Positions 8,615 through 16,424 of a stretch of DNA of 64,000 bases are shown here, piece after piece. The notes below the pieces were generated by a model. It searched no databases, was not told the DNA's origin, and worked only from the letters and a program-made list of their open reading frames with translations. The first letter of the stretch is position 1. Each line of letters opens with the position of its first letter. This DNA comes from Rhodoplanes sp. (lineage in GTDB: Bacteria; Pseudomonadota; Alphaproteobacteria; Rhizobiales; Xanthobacteraceae), in contig NZ_JACAAX010000025.1 of NCBI RefSeq assembly GCF_013377085.1, positions 1 to 64,000 on the forward strand, written 5' to 3'. A program made the translations under genes and the position numbers.

Positions 8615-9595
8615 TTATTCCGGCTTGAAGCCGATGGATTGCAGCAGCTCGCGCGCCCGCACGATCTCGCTGGCGACGAACTTCCGCGACTCCTCGATGC
8701 TCTCGGCGACCGGCTCGAGCATGGTCGCGTTGAGCTTGGCGACGATCTCCGGATTCCGCATGGTCTCCTGGATCAGCGCGTTGAGCTTCTCCTGGATCTC
8801 GCGCGGCGTGCCTTTCGGGGCCCATATTCCGTACCAGGAATTGAACTCGAAGCCGGGCAGGCCGCCCTCGGCCATGGTCGGCAGGTCGGGGGCCAACGGC
8901 GAGCGCTGCTTGGCCGCGATGGCGATGGCACGCAGATGCGTGCCTTGGTTGGCGGCGGGCAGCAATGCGAAAGTCGGGTCGATCAGCATCTGGACGCTGC
9001 CGCCCATCACGTCGGTCAGGGCCGGCGAGGTGCCGCGATAGGGGACCATCTCGAACGGGATGCCGGTGCGGCGGGCGAACGCGATCGTCGTCAGGTGGCC
9101 GGCCGATCCGAGCGACGAGATCGCGAACAGATAGGCGCGCGGATCGGCCTTGGCGGCCGTGATCAGCTCGGGCAGGGTCTTCGGCGGCCGCGTGTTGGAC
9201 ATGACGAGGACCAGCGGCGCGATCGCGGTGCGGCCGATCATCTCCAGGTCGGCTTCGGGATCGAAGGTCGCGCCCTTCACCACCATCGGCATGACGGCGG
9301 TGTTGAAGGCGCTGGCCAGCAGCGTGTAACCGTCGGGGTCGGCCCGGATCACGGCCGTGGTGCCGATCAGGCCGGCGCCGCCGGTCCGGTTCTCGACCAC
9401 CGCGCTGGCGCCGTAGCGCTCCTGCAGCCGCTGGGCGATCAACCGTCCGAGCGCGTCGTTGGCGGCGCCGGCCGGCCACGGCACGATGATCTTGATGGTG
9501 CGGCCGGGCTGCGGCCAGGACGTGTCTGCCAGTGCCGCTGCGGCCGTCGCGACGACGGCCAGCGCCGTCGCCATCGTGATCAGGATGCGTCGCAC
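8615..9595 (-). CDS. Bug/TctC-family tripartite tricarboxylate transporter binding protein
   Basis: A 326-residue periplasmic solute-binding protein with a signal peptide (hydrophobic run to the ALA-D junction near residue 24). KIIVPWPAGAANDALGR is the family's ligand-binding loop 1, and VPYRGTSPALTDVMGG the conserved middle motif. Bug proteins usually bind carboxylates or amides and feed a TctA/TctB permease, but no permease gene is nearby, as is common for these expanded paralogues. It is the first gene of a two-gene unit with the SDR. A second Bug/SDR pair occurs at 58.9-61.2 kb. Confidence 0.9.
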   Translation of the reverse strand: MRRILITMATALAVVATAAAALADTSWPQPGRTIKIIVPWPAGAANDALGRLIAQRLQERYGASAVVENRTGGAGLIGTTAVIRADPDGYTLLASAFNTAVMPMVVKGATFDPEADLEMIGRTAIAPLVLVMSNTRPPKTLPELITAAKADPRAYLFAISSLGSAGHLTTIAFARRTGIPFEMVPYRGTSPALTDVMGGSVQMLIDPTFALLPAANQGTHLRAIAIAAKQRSPLAPDLPTMAEGGLPGFEFNSWYGIWAPKGTPREIQEKLNALIQETMRNPEIVAKLNATMLEPVAESIEESRKFVASEIVRARELLQSIGFKPE

Positions 9596-9870
9596 GTCGA
9601 TGTCCTCCCTGGACTGTTCGCGAGTGGCGGGCCGCGGAAAATGGTCCGCCGGGGAAGTGGTGCCGGACCGCTCTCGTGGCGACCACGGCCGGAGTAACTA
9701 GGTGGTGCATTAGGGGGGCTGTCAATTCGCAGAGACGCGAGCGAGTCCTGCCGTCGCGGCGCACCGGCCATGATCCGAAACCGGGTCGGACGGGTGCGGT
9801 GCACAAGCCTGACGTCGCGGGGGGCCTTGCGATACTGTGGCGGCCGGCACGCGAGTCGAGGATCGGCGGA

Positions 9871-10893
9871 ATGACGGGCAGCGGCGAACCCGAAGGCTCC
9901 GGCGAGGACCGGCTGATCGCCCGGCATTTCGCGCCGCTGGCGACCCATCCGGGCGCCCTCGGGCTCTTGGACGATGTCGCGCTGCTCACCCCGCCCGAAC
10001 ACTGCGAGCTGGTGCTGGAGACCGACGCGATCGTCTCCGGCATGCACTTCTTCCCGGACGATCCGCCGGCATCCGTCGCGCAAAAGGCGTTGCGCATCAA
10101 TCTGTCGGATCTCGCCGCCAAGGGCGCCCGGCCGCTCGGCTTTCTGCTGTCGCTGGCGTTGCCCAAGGGGGCGAGCCGTCCGGCCACCGACGCGTGGCTG
10201 ACGCCGTTCGCCCGCGCCCTCGGCGAGGACGCGCAGGCCTATGGTTGCCCGCTGCTCGGCGGCGACACGGTGGCGTCGCCCGGGCCCGTGATGATCTCGA
10301 TCACGGTGATCGGCGCGGTGCCGACCGGCACGCTGGTGCGGCGGCGCGGGGCGCGGCCGGGCGACCGGCTCCTGGTCACCGGCACGATCGGCGACGCCGT
10401 GCTCGGCCTGCTGGTGCGCCTCGAGCGTGCGGCCCCCGAGGACTTCGGGCTCGACGCCGCCGGGCGCGATCATCTGATCTCGCGATATCTCGTGCCGCGG
10501 CCGCGAAATGCGCTCGCCGAGGCGGTGCGCACTCATGCCTCGGCCGCCATGGATGTCTCCGACGGGCTGGTCGGCGATCTCGCCAAGCTCTGCGCCGCCT
10601 CGGGCGTGACGGCCCGGATCGAGACGGTGCGGCTGCCGCTGTCGGACGCGGCGCACCGGATGCTGGCGGCGGCGCCGGAGCTTTTGGCCACCGTGCTGTC
10701 GGGCGGCGACGACTACGAGATCGTCTGCGCCGTAGCGCCGGAGCGGGTCGGCTCGTTCCTCGCCGCGGCCGCGGCGGCCGGCGTGCCGGCGACCGAGATC
10801 GGCGAGATCGTCGCGGGGCAGGGGGCCCCGCGCGTGATCGGTCCCGACGGCGCCACGGTCGCGCTCGACCGCGCCAGCTTCAGCCATTTCTGA
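9871..10893 (+). CDS. thiL: Thiamine-monophosphate kinase
   Basis: A 340-residue enzyme of the PurM/ThiL ATP-binding fold that phosphorylates thiamine monophosphate to thiamine diphosphate. Motifs in order: GEDRLIARHF near the N-terminus, ETDAIVSGMHFF (metal and phosphate binding), NLSDLAAKGA, GGDTVASPG, GDRLLVTGTIGDA, AMDVSDGLVGDL and SGGDDYE. The start at 9871 (MTGSGEPEGSGED) follows a GAGGATCGGCGGA ribosome site; the 65 upstream in-frame residues do not match the family. No TPP riboswitch was seen upstream. It converges on metA, with 7 bases between the stops. Confidence 0.92.
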   Translation: MTGSGEPEGSGEDRLIARHFAPLATHPGALGLLDDVALLTPPEHCELVLETDAIVSGMHFFPDDPPASVAQKALRINLSDLAAKGARPLGFLLSLALPKGASRPATDAWLTPFARALGEDAQAYGCPLLGGDTVASPGPVMISITVIGAVPTGTLVRRRGARPGDRLLVTGTIGDAVLGLLVRLERAAPEDFGLDAAGRDHLISRYLVPRPRNALAEAVRTHASAAMDVSDGLVGDLAKLCAASGVTARIETVRLPLSDAAHRMLAAAPELLATVLSGGDDYEIVCAVAPERVGSFLAAAAAAGVPATEIGEIVAGQGAPRVIGPDGATVALDRASFSHF

Positions 10894-10900
10894 CGGCGGG

Positions 10901-11818
10901 TCACGCACCGATCTGCGACATGTCGAACGGCGTCGTCTGATAGATCTCGTTGATCCAGTTTCCGAACAGCAGGTGGGCGTGGCTGCGCCAGCGGTTCGCG
11001 GGCGGCTGCGATGGATCGTCGTCCGGGAAGTAGTCCCGCGGGATCGCCACCGCCTCGCCGGCGGCGGCGTCGCGGGCGTATTCCTCGGCGAGCGACGTCG
11101 TGTCGTATTCGAGGTGATTGAACATGTGCAGGGTCCGGTGCGACGGGTCGTCGAGCAGGCACAGGCCGGTGTCGCGGCTCTCGGCCAGGACCGCGAGGCC
11201 GGCCGCCGCCGGGATGTCCTCGCGGCGCACCTCGGTCCGGCGCGACACCGGCGTCGAGAACGTGTCCGAGAAGCCTCTCATGTAAGGCGATGCCGGCGCG
11301 AGGACGCGATGCCGGAACACTCCGAAGGCCTTCTCGGCGAGCTCGTGTTTCGGCATGCCGTAGAAATGATGGACGGCGGCCTGCGCGGCCCAGCAGACCG
11401 TGAGGCAGCGGTGGACGTGGGTCTGCATCCAGTCGAGGATGCGGCGCATCTCGTCCCAGTAGGTGATCTGTTCGAACGGCAGCAGCTCCACCGGTGCGCC
11501 CGTTACGATGAACCCGTCGAACCGTTCGGCACGGACGTCGGCCCAGGCCCGGTAGAACGCGGCCATGTGGTCGGCCGCGGCGTGGCGCGCCACGTGGTCC
11601 GTGATCCTCACCAGCGTCAGCTCCACCTGGAGCGGGGTCGCGCCGATCAGGCGCGCGAACTGCGTCTCGGTGCGGATCTTGTTCGGCATCAGGTTGAGCA
11701 GGCCGACGCGGAGCGGACGGATATCCTGACGCACCGCGTCGGTCTCGCGCATGACCATGACGCCCTCGGCTTCGAGCGTGCGGCGGGCCGGCAGGTCGTC
11801 GGGAATCATGATCGGCAT
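10901..11818 (-). CDS. metA: Homoserine O-acyltransferase MetA, predicted acetyl-CoA specific
   Basis: A 305-residue first enzyme of methionine synthesis that acylates homoserine. The nucleophile is Cys142 in TVCWAAQA, and His235 and Glu237 in HMFNHLEYD complete the triad. The acyl-pocket residue is Glu111 in [10 protein letters not shown]. In this family Glu111 goes with acetyl-CoA use and Gly111 (as in E. coli) with succinyl-CoA, so O-acetylhomoserine is the predicted product. Met1 at 11818 is preferred; Met4 is an alternative. A structured leader with a hairpin over the ribosome-binding site precedes it, implying methionine- or SAM-linked control (inference). Confidence 0.93.
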   Translation of the reverse strand: MPIMIPDDLPARRTLEAEGVMVMRETDAVRQDIRPLRVGLLNLMPNKIRTETQFARLIGATPLQVELTLVRITDHVARHAAADHMAAFYRAWADVRAERFDGFIVTGAPVELLPFEQITYWDEMRRILDWMQTHVHRCLTVCWAAQAAVHHFYGMPKHELAEKAFGVFRHRVLAPASPYMRGFSDTFSTPVSRRTEVRREDIPAAAGLAVLAESRDTGLCLLDDPSHRTLHMFNHLEYDTTSLAEEYARDAAAGEAVAIPRDYFPDDDPSQPPANRWRSHAHLLFGNWINEIYQTTPFDMSQIGA

Positions 11819-11819
11819 T

Positions 11820-11847
11820 GGTCCGTCCTCGTTTCTCGGGACGGACG
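11820..11847 (-). promoter_or_regulatory. Ribosome-site-sequestering hairpin directly before metA
   Basis: On the minus strand, GTCCGTCC and GGACGGAC form a perfect 8-bp stem with a 10-base loop, ending two bases before the metA start codon. The only Shine-Dalgarno-like stretch, GAGGA, lies at the loop/3'-arm junction, so folding should block ribosome entry. Together with the structured element 45 bases upstream it looks like an expression platform acting on translation. Confidence 0.55.
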
Positions 11848-11892
11848 CGGTGGCTTGATCCGTTTGGTTGCCGGCTCGGCCACATCCTCCCT

Positions 11893-11968
11893 GGTCGAGG
11901 GAGTGCCACCTTGCCCGGTCGGCAGGTTGGCGTTGGGCGTCGCCCCAACTCTCGATGCGGGAGCGACC
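11893..11968 (-). ncRNA. Candidate SAM-riboswitch-like three-way-junction leader of metA
   Basis: Read on the minus strand, a 76-nt element closes with P1 (GGTCG/CGACC at its ends). P2 is GTTGGG paired with CCCAAC. P3 is CCTGCC...GGCAAGG with flanking GCCAACC and AAGGTGGCA. The P3 region resembles the GGCAACCTGC...GCAAGGTGC core of SAM-I-clan riboswitches, and methionine genes are their usual targets. The SAM-II core that I recall for alphaproteobacterial met genes was not recognised. The assignment is by pattern only and no covariance model was run. Confidence 0.5.
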
Positions 11969-12190
11969 TTAGGGAATTCGCCGCACGGCGGCAACGGCAC
12001 CCGGCGTGTCGCGCCCGCCGGGCGCACGCGCGGCCGCGACGGGAGTTGCGGCCCGACCCCGGCGATACCTTTTTGGACAAAATAGACTTAGCAAAAATGC
12101 ATGTCGCAGGACGGCCTTGGAATGCAGGAAATCTCAGCGAAATGTGAAATATGCAGGCACCCCCCGGCTACACCAGAACAAGAGGCCGGC

Positions 12191-13075
12191 ATGCCCGCCG
12201 CCGACATCAGAGACATCATCGATATCCATACGCACGTGATCTCCCCGGATACCGTGCGGTACCCCCTGGCGCCGCTCGGCGGAAAGCAGTCCGACTGGTC
12301 GCGGGCGCGGCCGACGAGCGCCGACGACCTGATCGCCGCCATGGATGCGGCCGGTGTCGCCAAGTCCGCCGTCGTCCAGGCGTCGACAGCCTACGGGTTC
12401 GACAACGGCTATCTGGCGGAATCGGTGGCCGCCCATCCCGACCGGTTCACCGGCGTGTTCTCCATCGACATGTTCGCGGCCGATGCGGTCGCGACCTTCG
12501 ACCGCTGGCACGCCGCCGGGCTGACCGGCCTGCGGCTGTTCACCACCGGCAGCACCAGCCCGGGGCAGGCCGCCTGGCTCGCCGATCCGAAGACGTTCCC
12601 GGTGTGGGAGCGGGCCGAAGCCGCCGGCGTGCCGGTGTGCCTGCAGATGCGTCCCGAGGGCGTGCCCGACCTCAAGCGGCTGCTCGACCGGTTCCGGCGC
12701 GTGCCGATCGTGCTCGATCATCTCGCCCGGCCGGTGCTGTCCGACGGACCGCCCTACAAGGCCGCGAGCTGGCTGTTCGATCTGGTCGACCGTCCCAACC
12801 TGTTCCTCAAGCTGACCAGCCGGACCGTCGAGCAGTCCGCCGAAGGGACCTCGACCCCGGAGGCGTTCTTCCCGCGGCTGGTGGCGGCGTTCGGCGCCGA
12901 CCGGATCGCCTGGGGCTCCAACTTCCCGGCCCATGCGGGTCCGATGTCGCGGCTGGTCGACGAGGCGAAGCGGGCGCTCGCCTGCCTGAGCGTCGCCGAC
13001 CGCGCCCAGATCTTTGCCGGAACGGCGCGTCGCCTCTACCCCGCGCTGGACGCCGCCAAGAGGTCCGCGGCATGA
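12191..13075 (+). CDS. Amidohydrolase 2 family metal-dependent hydrolase
   Basis: A 294-residue TIM-barrel hydrolase (PF04909 type). The first metal ligands are in IDIHTHV (His13, His15), a third histidine in LDHLARP, and the terminal barrel motif reads WGSNFPAH, with Asn where many relatives have Asp; GSNFP variants are common in lactonase-like members. The start at 12191 (MPAADIRDIIDIHTH) follows AGAGG. The stop overlaps the next start as ATGA, so it leads a three-gene operon with a decarboxylase-like protein and a DctA carrier. Likely reaction: hydrolysis or decarboxylation of a dicarboxylate-like or lactone intermediate; substrate unknown. Confidence 0.85.
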   Translation: MPAADIRDIIDIHTHVISPDTVRYPLAPLGGKQSDWSRARPTSADDLIAAMDAAGVAKSAVVQASTAYGFDNGYLAESVAAHPDRFTGVFSIDMFAADAVATFDRWHAAGLTGLRLFTTGSTSPGQAAWLADPKTFPVWERAEAAGVPVCLQMRPEGVPDLKRLLDRFRRVPIVLDHLARPVLSDGPPYKAASWLFDLVDRPNLFLKLTSRTVEQSAEGTSTPEAFFPRLVAAFGADRIAWGSNFPAHAGPMSRLVDEAKRALACLSVADRAQIFAGTARRLYPALDAAKRSAA

Positions 13076-13965
13076 CCACGCCCGTCACGCTGACGATCGC
13101 GCTCGGCGCAAAGCCGTGGCGCGCGGCGCTTGCCGGGCCGGAGGCCGGCGCCGAGACCTTCTCGCTGGCCTTCGCCGAGGTCGCGCCGATCCATCGTGCC
13201 TTCGCGCCGATGGTCCGCGAGCAGAAGTTCGACCTGAGCGAGATGGCGATCGTCACCGCCGTGCAGGCGCTGGCGGCGGGCAAGCCGCTCCTCCTGCTGC
13301 CGGTGGTGCTGGCGGCGCGCTTCCAGCATCGTTGCCTGATCATGCGGCGTGACGCGCTGGTGACGGTCGACGGGCTGGCCGGACGCCGGATCGGCGTGCG
13401 GGCCTACAGCCAGACCACCGGGATGTGGATCCGCGGCATCCTCCAGAACGACCACGGCGTCGATCCGGAGAAAATCCGCTGGGTCACCCAGGAGGGCGCC
13501 CACGTCGCCGAATGTGCCGATCCGGCCTGGGTCGAGCGGGCGCCGGCCGGCCGCAGCCTGGTCGACCTCCTGCGGGCCGGCGAGATCGACGCCGCCATTC
13601 TCGGCAACGACCTGCCGGACGACCCGGCCTTCGTCCCGGTGTTTCCGAATCCCGAGGCCGCCGCGCGAGCCTGGTACGCGAGGCACGCGGTGCTGCCGGT
13701 CAACCACGTGATGGTCATGCGCAAGGACATCGCCGCCGCGAATCCGGCGGTGGCGAAGGAGCTGTGGGCCGTGCTGAAGCGGGTCCGGCCGACAGCGCCG
13801 GCCGCAGGCCCCGACATGACGCCGATCGGCGTCGCCGCGATCGGACCGGCACTCGACACGGTCCTGCAAAATTGCCGGCAGCAGAGCCTGCTGACCCGCG
13901 ACATCACAGTCGATTCGCTGTTCGCCGATGCTGCCGAGATCCTCGGCGCCTCCGCGATCCGCTGA
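13072..13965 (+). CDS. 4,5-dihydroxyphthalate decarboxylase-like protein (periplasmic-binding fold, cytosolic)
   Basis: A 297-residue protein without a signal peptide. GRRIGVRAYSQTTGMWIRGI, the EIDA motif in RAGEIDAAILG and the region VLPVNHVMVMRKDIAAANP match the family annotated as 4,5-dihydroxyphthalate decarboxylase / NMT1-like binding proteins. The fold is that of type-2 periplasmic binding proteins used as an enzyme. It overlaps the amidohydrolase stop by four bases (ATGA) and is followed 22 bases later by a carboxylate symporter gene. No phthalate dioxygenase genes are nearby, so the substrate may be another aromatic or unsaturated carboxylate. Confidence 0.7.
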   Translation: MTTPVTLTIALGAKPWRAALAGPEAGAETFSLAFAEVAPIHRAFAPMVREQKFDLSEMAIVTAVQALAAGKPLLLLPVVLAARFQHRCLIMRRDALVTVDGLAGRRIGVRAYSQTTGMWIRGILQNDHGVDPEKIRWVTQEGAHVAECADPAWVERAPAGRSLVDLLRAGEIDAAILGNDLPDDPAFVPVFPNPEAAARAWYARHAVLPVNHVMVMRKDIAAANPAVAKELWAVLKRVRPTAPAAGPDMTPIGVAAIGPALDTVLQNCRQQSLLTRDITVDSLFADAAEILGASAIR

Positions 13966-13987
13966 TCCAGAACCTCCGAGAACGACG

Positions 13988-15310
13988 ATGACGACCGTTA
14001 CGATGTCAATCGACAAGCCGCGCCGCAAGCCCTTCTACAAGGACATGTCGGTGCAGGTCTTCGCCGGCATGGCGGCCGGCGCGCTGATCGGATGGCTGTG
14101 GCCGCAGTCGGCCGATGTCATGCGCACGCTGGGCGACCTCTTCATCCGCCTGATCGCCATGTTCGTCGGCCTGATCATCTTCTGCGCCGTCGTGCACGGC
14201 ATCGCCACGGTGCGCGAGGCCAAGAAGGTCGGCCGCGTCGCGATCCGGGCGCTGATCTATTTCGAGGTGGTGACCACCTTCGCGCTGGTGATCGGCCTGT
14301 TCATGATCAACGTGCTCGGCCCGGGCCGCGGCATGAACATCGACCTGCACTCCATCTCGGGTGCGGGGCTCGACCCGTATCTGGCGACCGCGCACAAGAT
14401 CACGGCCAACGGCTTCCTGCTCGGCATCGTGCCGCACACCGCCATCTCGGCCTTCACCGAAGGCAACGTGCTGCAGGTGGTGTTCACCTCGGTGCTGTTC
14501 GCGTTCGGGATGCTGGCGATCGGCCGGCGGGCGGACCCGATGATCGAGATGATCGACATCACCAAGCGGACCGTCTTCAAGATCATCGGCTATGTCATGT
14601 GGCTGGCGCCGATCGGCGCGATGGGGGCGATCGGCTTCACGGTCGGCAAGTTCGGGATCGCGTCGCTGGTGTCGCTCGGCGCCATGGTGGTCGAGTTCTA
14701 CGTCACCTGCCTCTTGTTCATCGTCTGCGTGCTGTGGCCGATCGCCCGGTGGAGCGGGATCTCGCTGTGGCGGCTCGCCCGCTACATCCGCACCGAGCTG
14801 TTGATCGTGATCGGGACGAGTTCGTCGGAGTCGGTGTTCCCGCAACTCGTCGAGAAGCTCCAGCGCGCCGGTTGCGACGAGGCGATCGTCGGCCTGGTGC
14901 TGCCGACCGGCTACGCCTTCAATCACGACGGGACCTGCCTGTATTTCGCCGCCGCCTCGGTGTTCCTGGCACAGGCCTGCGGGATCGACCTGTCGATCTG
15001 GCAGCAGCTCGGGCTGCTCGGCATCCTGCTCGTCACCTCGAAGGGCGGGGCCGGGGTCGCCGGTTCGGCCATCGTGGTGCTGGTCTCGACGCTGGCGGCC
15101 ACCGGCACCGTGCCGGTCGCGGCCGTCGGCATCATCCTCGGTGTCCACCGCCTGATGTCCTCGGCCTTCGTGGCCGTCAACATCCTCGGCAATGCGCTCG
15201 CCACCATCGTGGTCGCCAACTGGGAAGGCGCGGTCGATCGTGCCGCGCTCGACCGGGCGCTCTCCGGTGCCGCTCCGGTCGAGACCGAGGCCGAGACAGT
15301 TCCGGCCTGA
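13988..15310 (+). CDS. Dicarboxylate/amino-acid:cation symporter (DctA/GltP family)
   Basis: A 440-residue secondary carrier with the dicarboxylate/amino-acid:cation symporter fold. The serine-rich re-entrant loop reads GTSSSESVFPQL, and the TM7 motif TGYAFNHDGTCLYF (NxDGT-like) and TSKGGAGVAGSA are conserved. It probably imports a C4-dicarboxylate or aromatic carboxylate with protons or sodium. It is the third gene of the amidohydrolase/decarboxylase-like operon, so its substrate may feed those enzymes. The start at 13988 was used; an in-frame Met five codons later is an alternative. It differs from classical DctA operons in being far from DctB/DctD (54-57 kb). Confidence 0.88.
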   Translation: MTTVTMSIDKPRRKPFYKDMSVQVFAGMAAGALIGWLWPQSADVMRTLGDLFIRLIAMFVGLIIFCAVVHGIATVREAKKVGRVAIRALIYFEVVTTFALVIGLFMINVLGPGRGMNIDLHSISGAGLDPYLATAHKITANGFLLGIVPHTAISAFTEGNVLQVVFTSVLFAFGMLAIGRRADPMIEMIDITKRTVFKIIGYVMWLAPIGAMGAIGFTVGKFGIASLVSLGAMVVEFYVTCLLFIVCVLWPIARWSGISLWRLARYIRTELLIVIGTSSSESVFPQLVEKLQRAGCDEAIVGLVLPTGYAFNHDGTCLYFAAASVFLAQACGIDLSIWQQLGLLGILLVTSKGGAGVAGSAIVVLVSTLAATGTVPVAAVGIILGVHRLMSSAFVAVNILGNALATIVVANWEGAVDRAALDRALSGAAPVETEAETVPA

Positions 15311-15334
15311 CCGCAGGCAAGGTGCAGACAAGAA

Positions 15335-15364
15335 CCGGCGAAGCGGATCTCCGCTTCGCCGGTA
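15335..15364. terminator. Bidirectional hairpin between convergent dctA-like and deoR genes
   Basis: ACCGGCGAAGCGGA and TCCGCTTCGCCGGT are exact 14-base inverted arms separated by two bases. The hairpin lies 24 bases after the carrier stop, in the gap between converging genes. No T-tract follows on either strand, so factor-independent termination would be weak. Confidence 0.5.
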
Positions 15365-15467
15365 GGCATGCCGGCCCGCGGCAGGCGACCGGACATCGGA
15401 CCACCACGACCGTCGTCGCCGGGCGGTGATTCACGCCGATAGGAAACCGCTCCGGCCGAACGCGTTT

Positions 15468-16280
15468 TTAATCCAGCGCGTCGTCGAGGCTCGGCGCCGT
15501 GCGGGTGCGCGCGGCCTCGATCGGGGCGATCACCACGGTGACGCCGGGCAGGGTGCGGAACGGGCCGAGCTGCTCGTCGGTGGCACCCGAATCGGTCACC
15601 AGGGTCCAGGGCCGGTTGAGCGGCAGCCAGGCGGGCTGGTGGGCGTTGCCGAGCTTGGAGGCGTCGGCGAGCAGGAAGACCTCCGCGGCCTGCTGCACCA
15701 TGCCCTCCTTGAGGGCGACCTGCTCCTGCGTCGCCTCGCACAGGCCGCGGCCGGCGACCACGCCGTCGGCGCCGAGGAAGAGCTTGTCGACGGTCAGGCG
15801 GCGCACGTTCATCTCGGCCAGCGGGCCGAACGTGCCCATGCTGATCGCCCGCACGGTGCCGCCCAGGACGGTCAGCTCGATCCCCTCCGACTGGGCGAAG
15901 ACCGACACCAGCGCCAGATTGTTGGTCACCACGGCGAGCCGGCGCTCCTTCAGCCGCAGGCCGAGGGCCTCGACGGTCGAGCCGACGTCGAGCAGCACGC
16001 GTTCGCCGTCCTCCACCAGGCCGGCGGCCGCGGCGGCGATCGCCTGCTTGGCCTGCAGGTTGATGTGCTCACGGCTGCTCAGGCTCGCTTCGGGGGCGGG
16101 CTGCGACAGGATCGCGCCGCCATAGGTGCGGGTGACGACGCCCGAATCGGACAGCCGCTGGAGGTCGCGCCGGATGGTCGAGAGCGACACGTCGAGGCGC
16201 TGCGCCAGCTCCTCGACGTTCTCGTCGCCGGACCGGATCAGGTCGAGGATCTGCTGCTCTCGCTCGCGTCGTCGTCGCAT
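15468..16280 (-). CDS. DeoR-family transcriptional regulator
   Basis: A 270-residue repressor. The N-terminal winged helix-turn-helix (EREQQILDLIRSGDENVEEL, then LSTIRRDLQRL) has the DeoR signature, and the C-terminal DeoRC domain (LLDVGSTVEALGLRL, DKLFLGADGV) is of the phosphosugar-isomerase-like sensor fold. Such regulators respond to phosphorylated sugars. The start at 16280 follows GGGAGACC; a Met 15 codons upstream would add a tail without family similarity. It lies downstream of, and on the same strand as, the KdgT-DUF1537-PdxA2 genes, which it probably controls. GAAAAC/GTTTTC repeats before it suggest autoregulation. Confidence 0.9.
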   Translation of the reverse strand: MRRRREREQQILDLIRSGDENVEELAQRLDVSLSTIRRDLQRLSDSGVVTRTYGGAILSQPAPEASLSSREHINLQAKQAIAAAAAGLVEDGERVLLDVGSTVEALGLRLKERRLAVVTNNLALVSVFAQSEGIELTVLGGTVRAISMGTFGPLAEMNVRRLTVDKLFLGADGVVAGRGLCEATQEQVALKEGMVQQAAEVFLLADASKLGNAHQPAWLPLNRPWTLVTDSGATDEQLGPFRTLPGVTVVIAPIEAARTRTAPSLDDALD

Positions 16281-16317
16281 GGGTCTCCCGAACCGGTCGT
16301 TCCTGGTCCATGAATGC

Positions 16318-16357
16318 GTTTTCAAGCGAGGCGAAAACCCGGTCGCGCGATGAAAAC
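16318..16357. promoter_or_regulatory. Candidate DeoR operator repeats
   Basis: GTTTTC at 16318-16323 faces GAAAAC at 16333-16338, and a further GAAAAC lies at 16352-16357, 19 bases on. The cluster sits 38-77 bases upstream of the deoR start in an AT-richer stretch. Short A/T-rich repeats with GAAA/TTTC cores are typical of DeoR-family sites. Binding is inferred only from position and repetition. Confidence 0.4.
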
Positions 16358-16424
16358 GCTTTTTCGTTAAACTCTTAGAGCGTGTTCCGAGGCAAAATCG
16401 AACTCTACTTTGGTTGAACCCGCC

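Noticed and set aside
9596..9870. TPP riboswitch upstream of thiL
   Set aside because: No CUGAGA or related core could be found in the 275-base leader.
12151..13071. Long frame overlapping the amidohydrolase in another phase
   Set aside because: Its first half is an Arg-rich shadow of the amidohydrolase; only the part from 13072 has protein-like composition and a coupled start.
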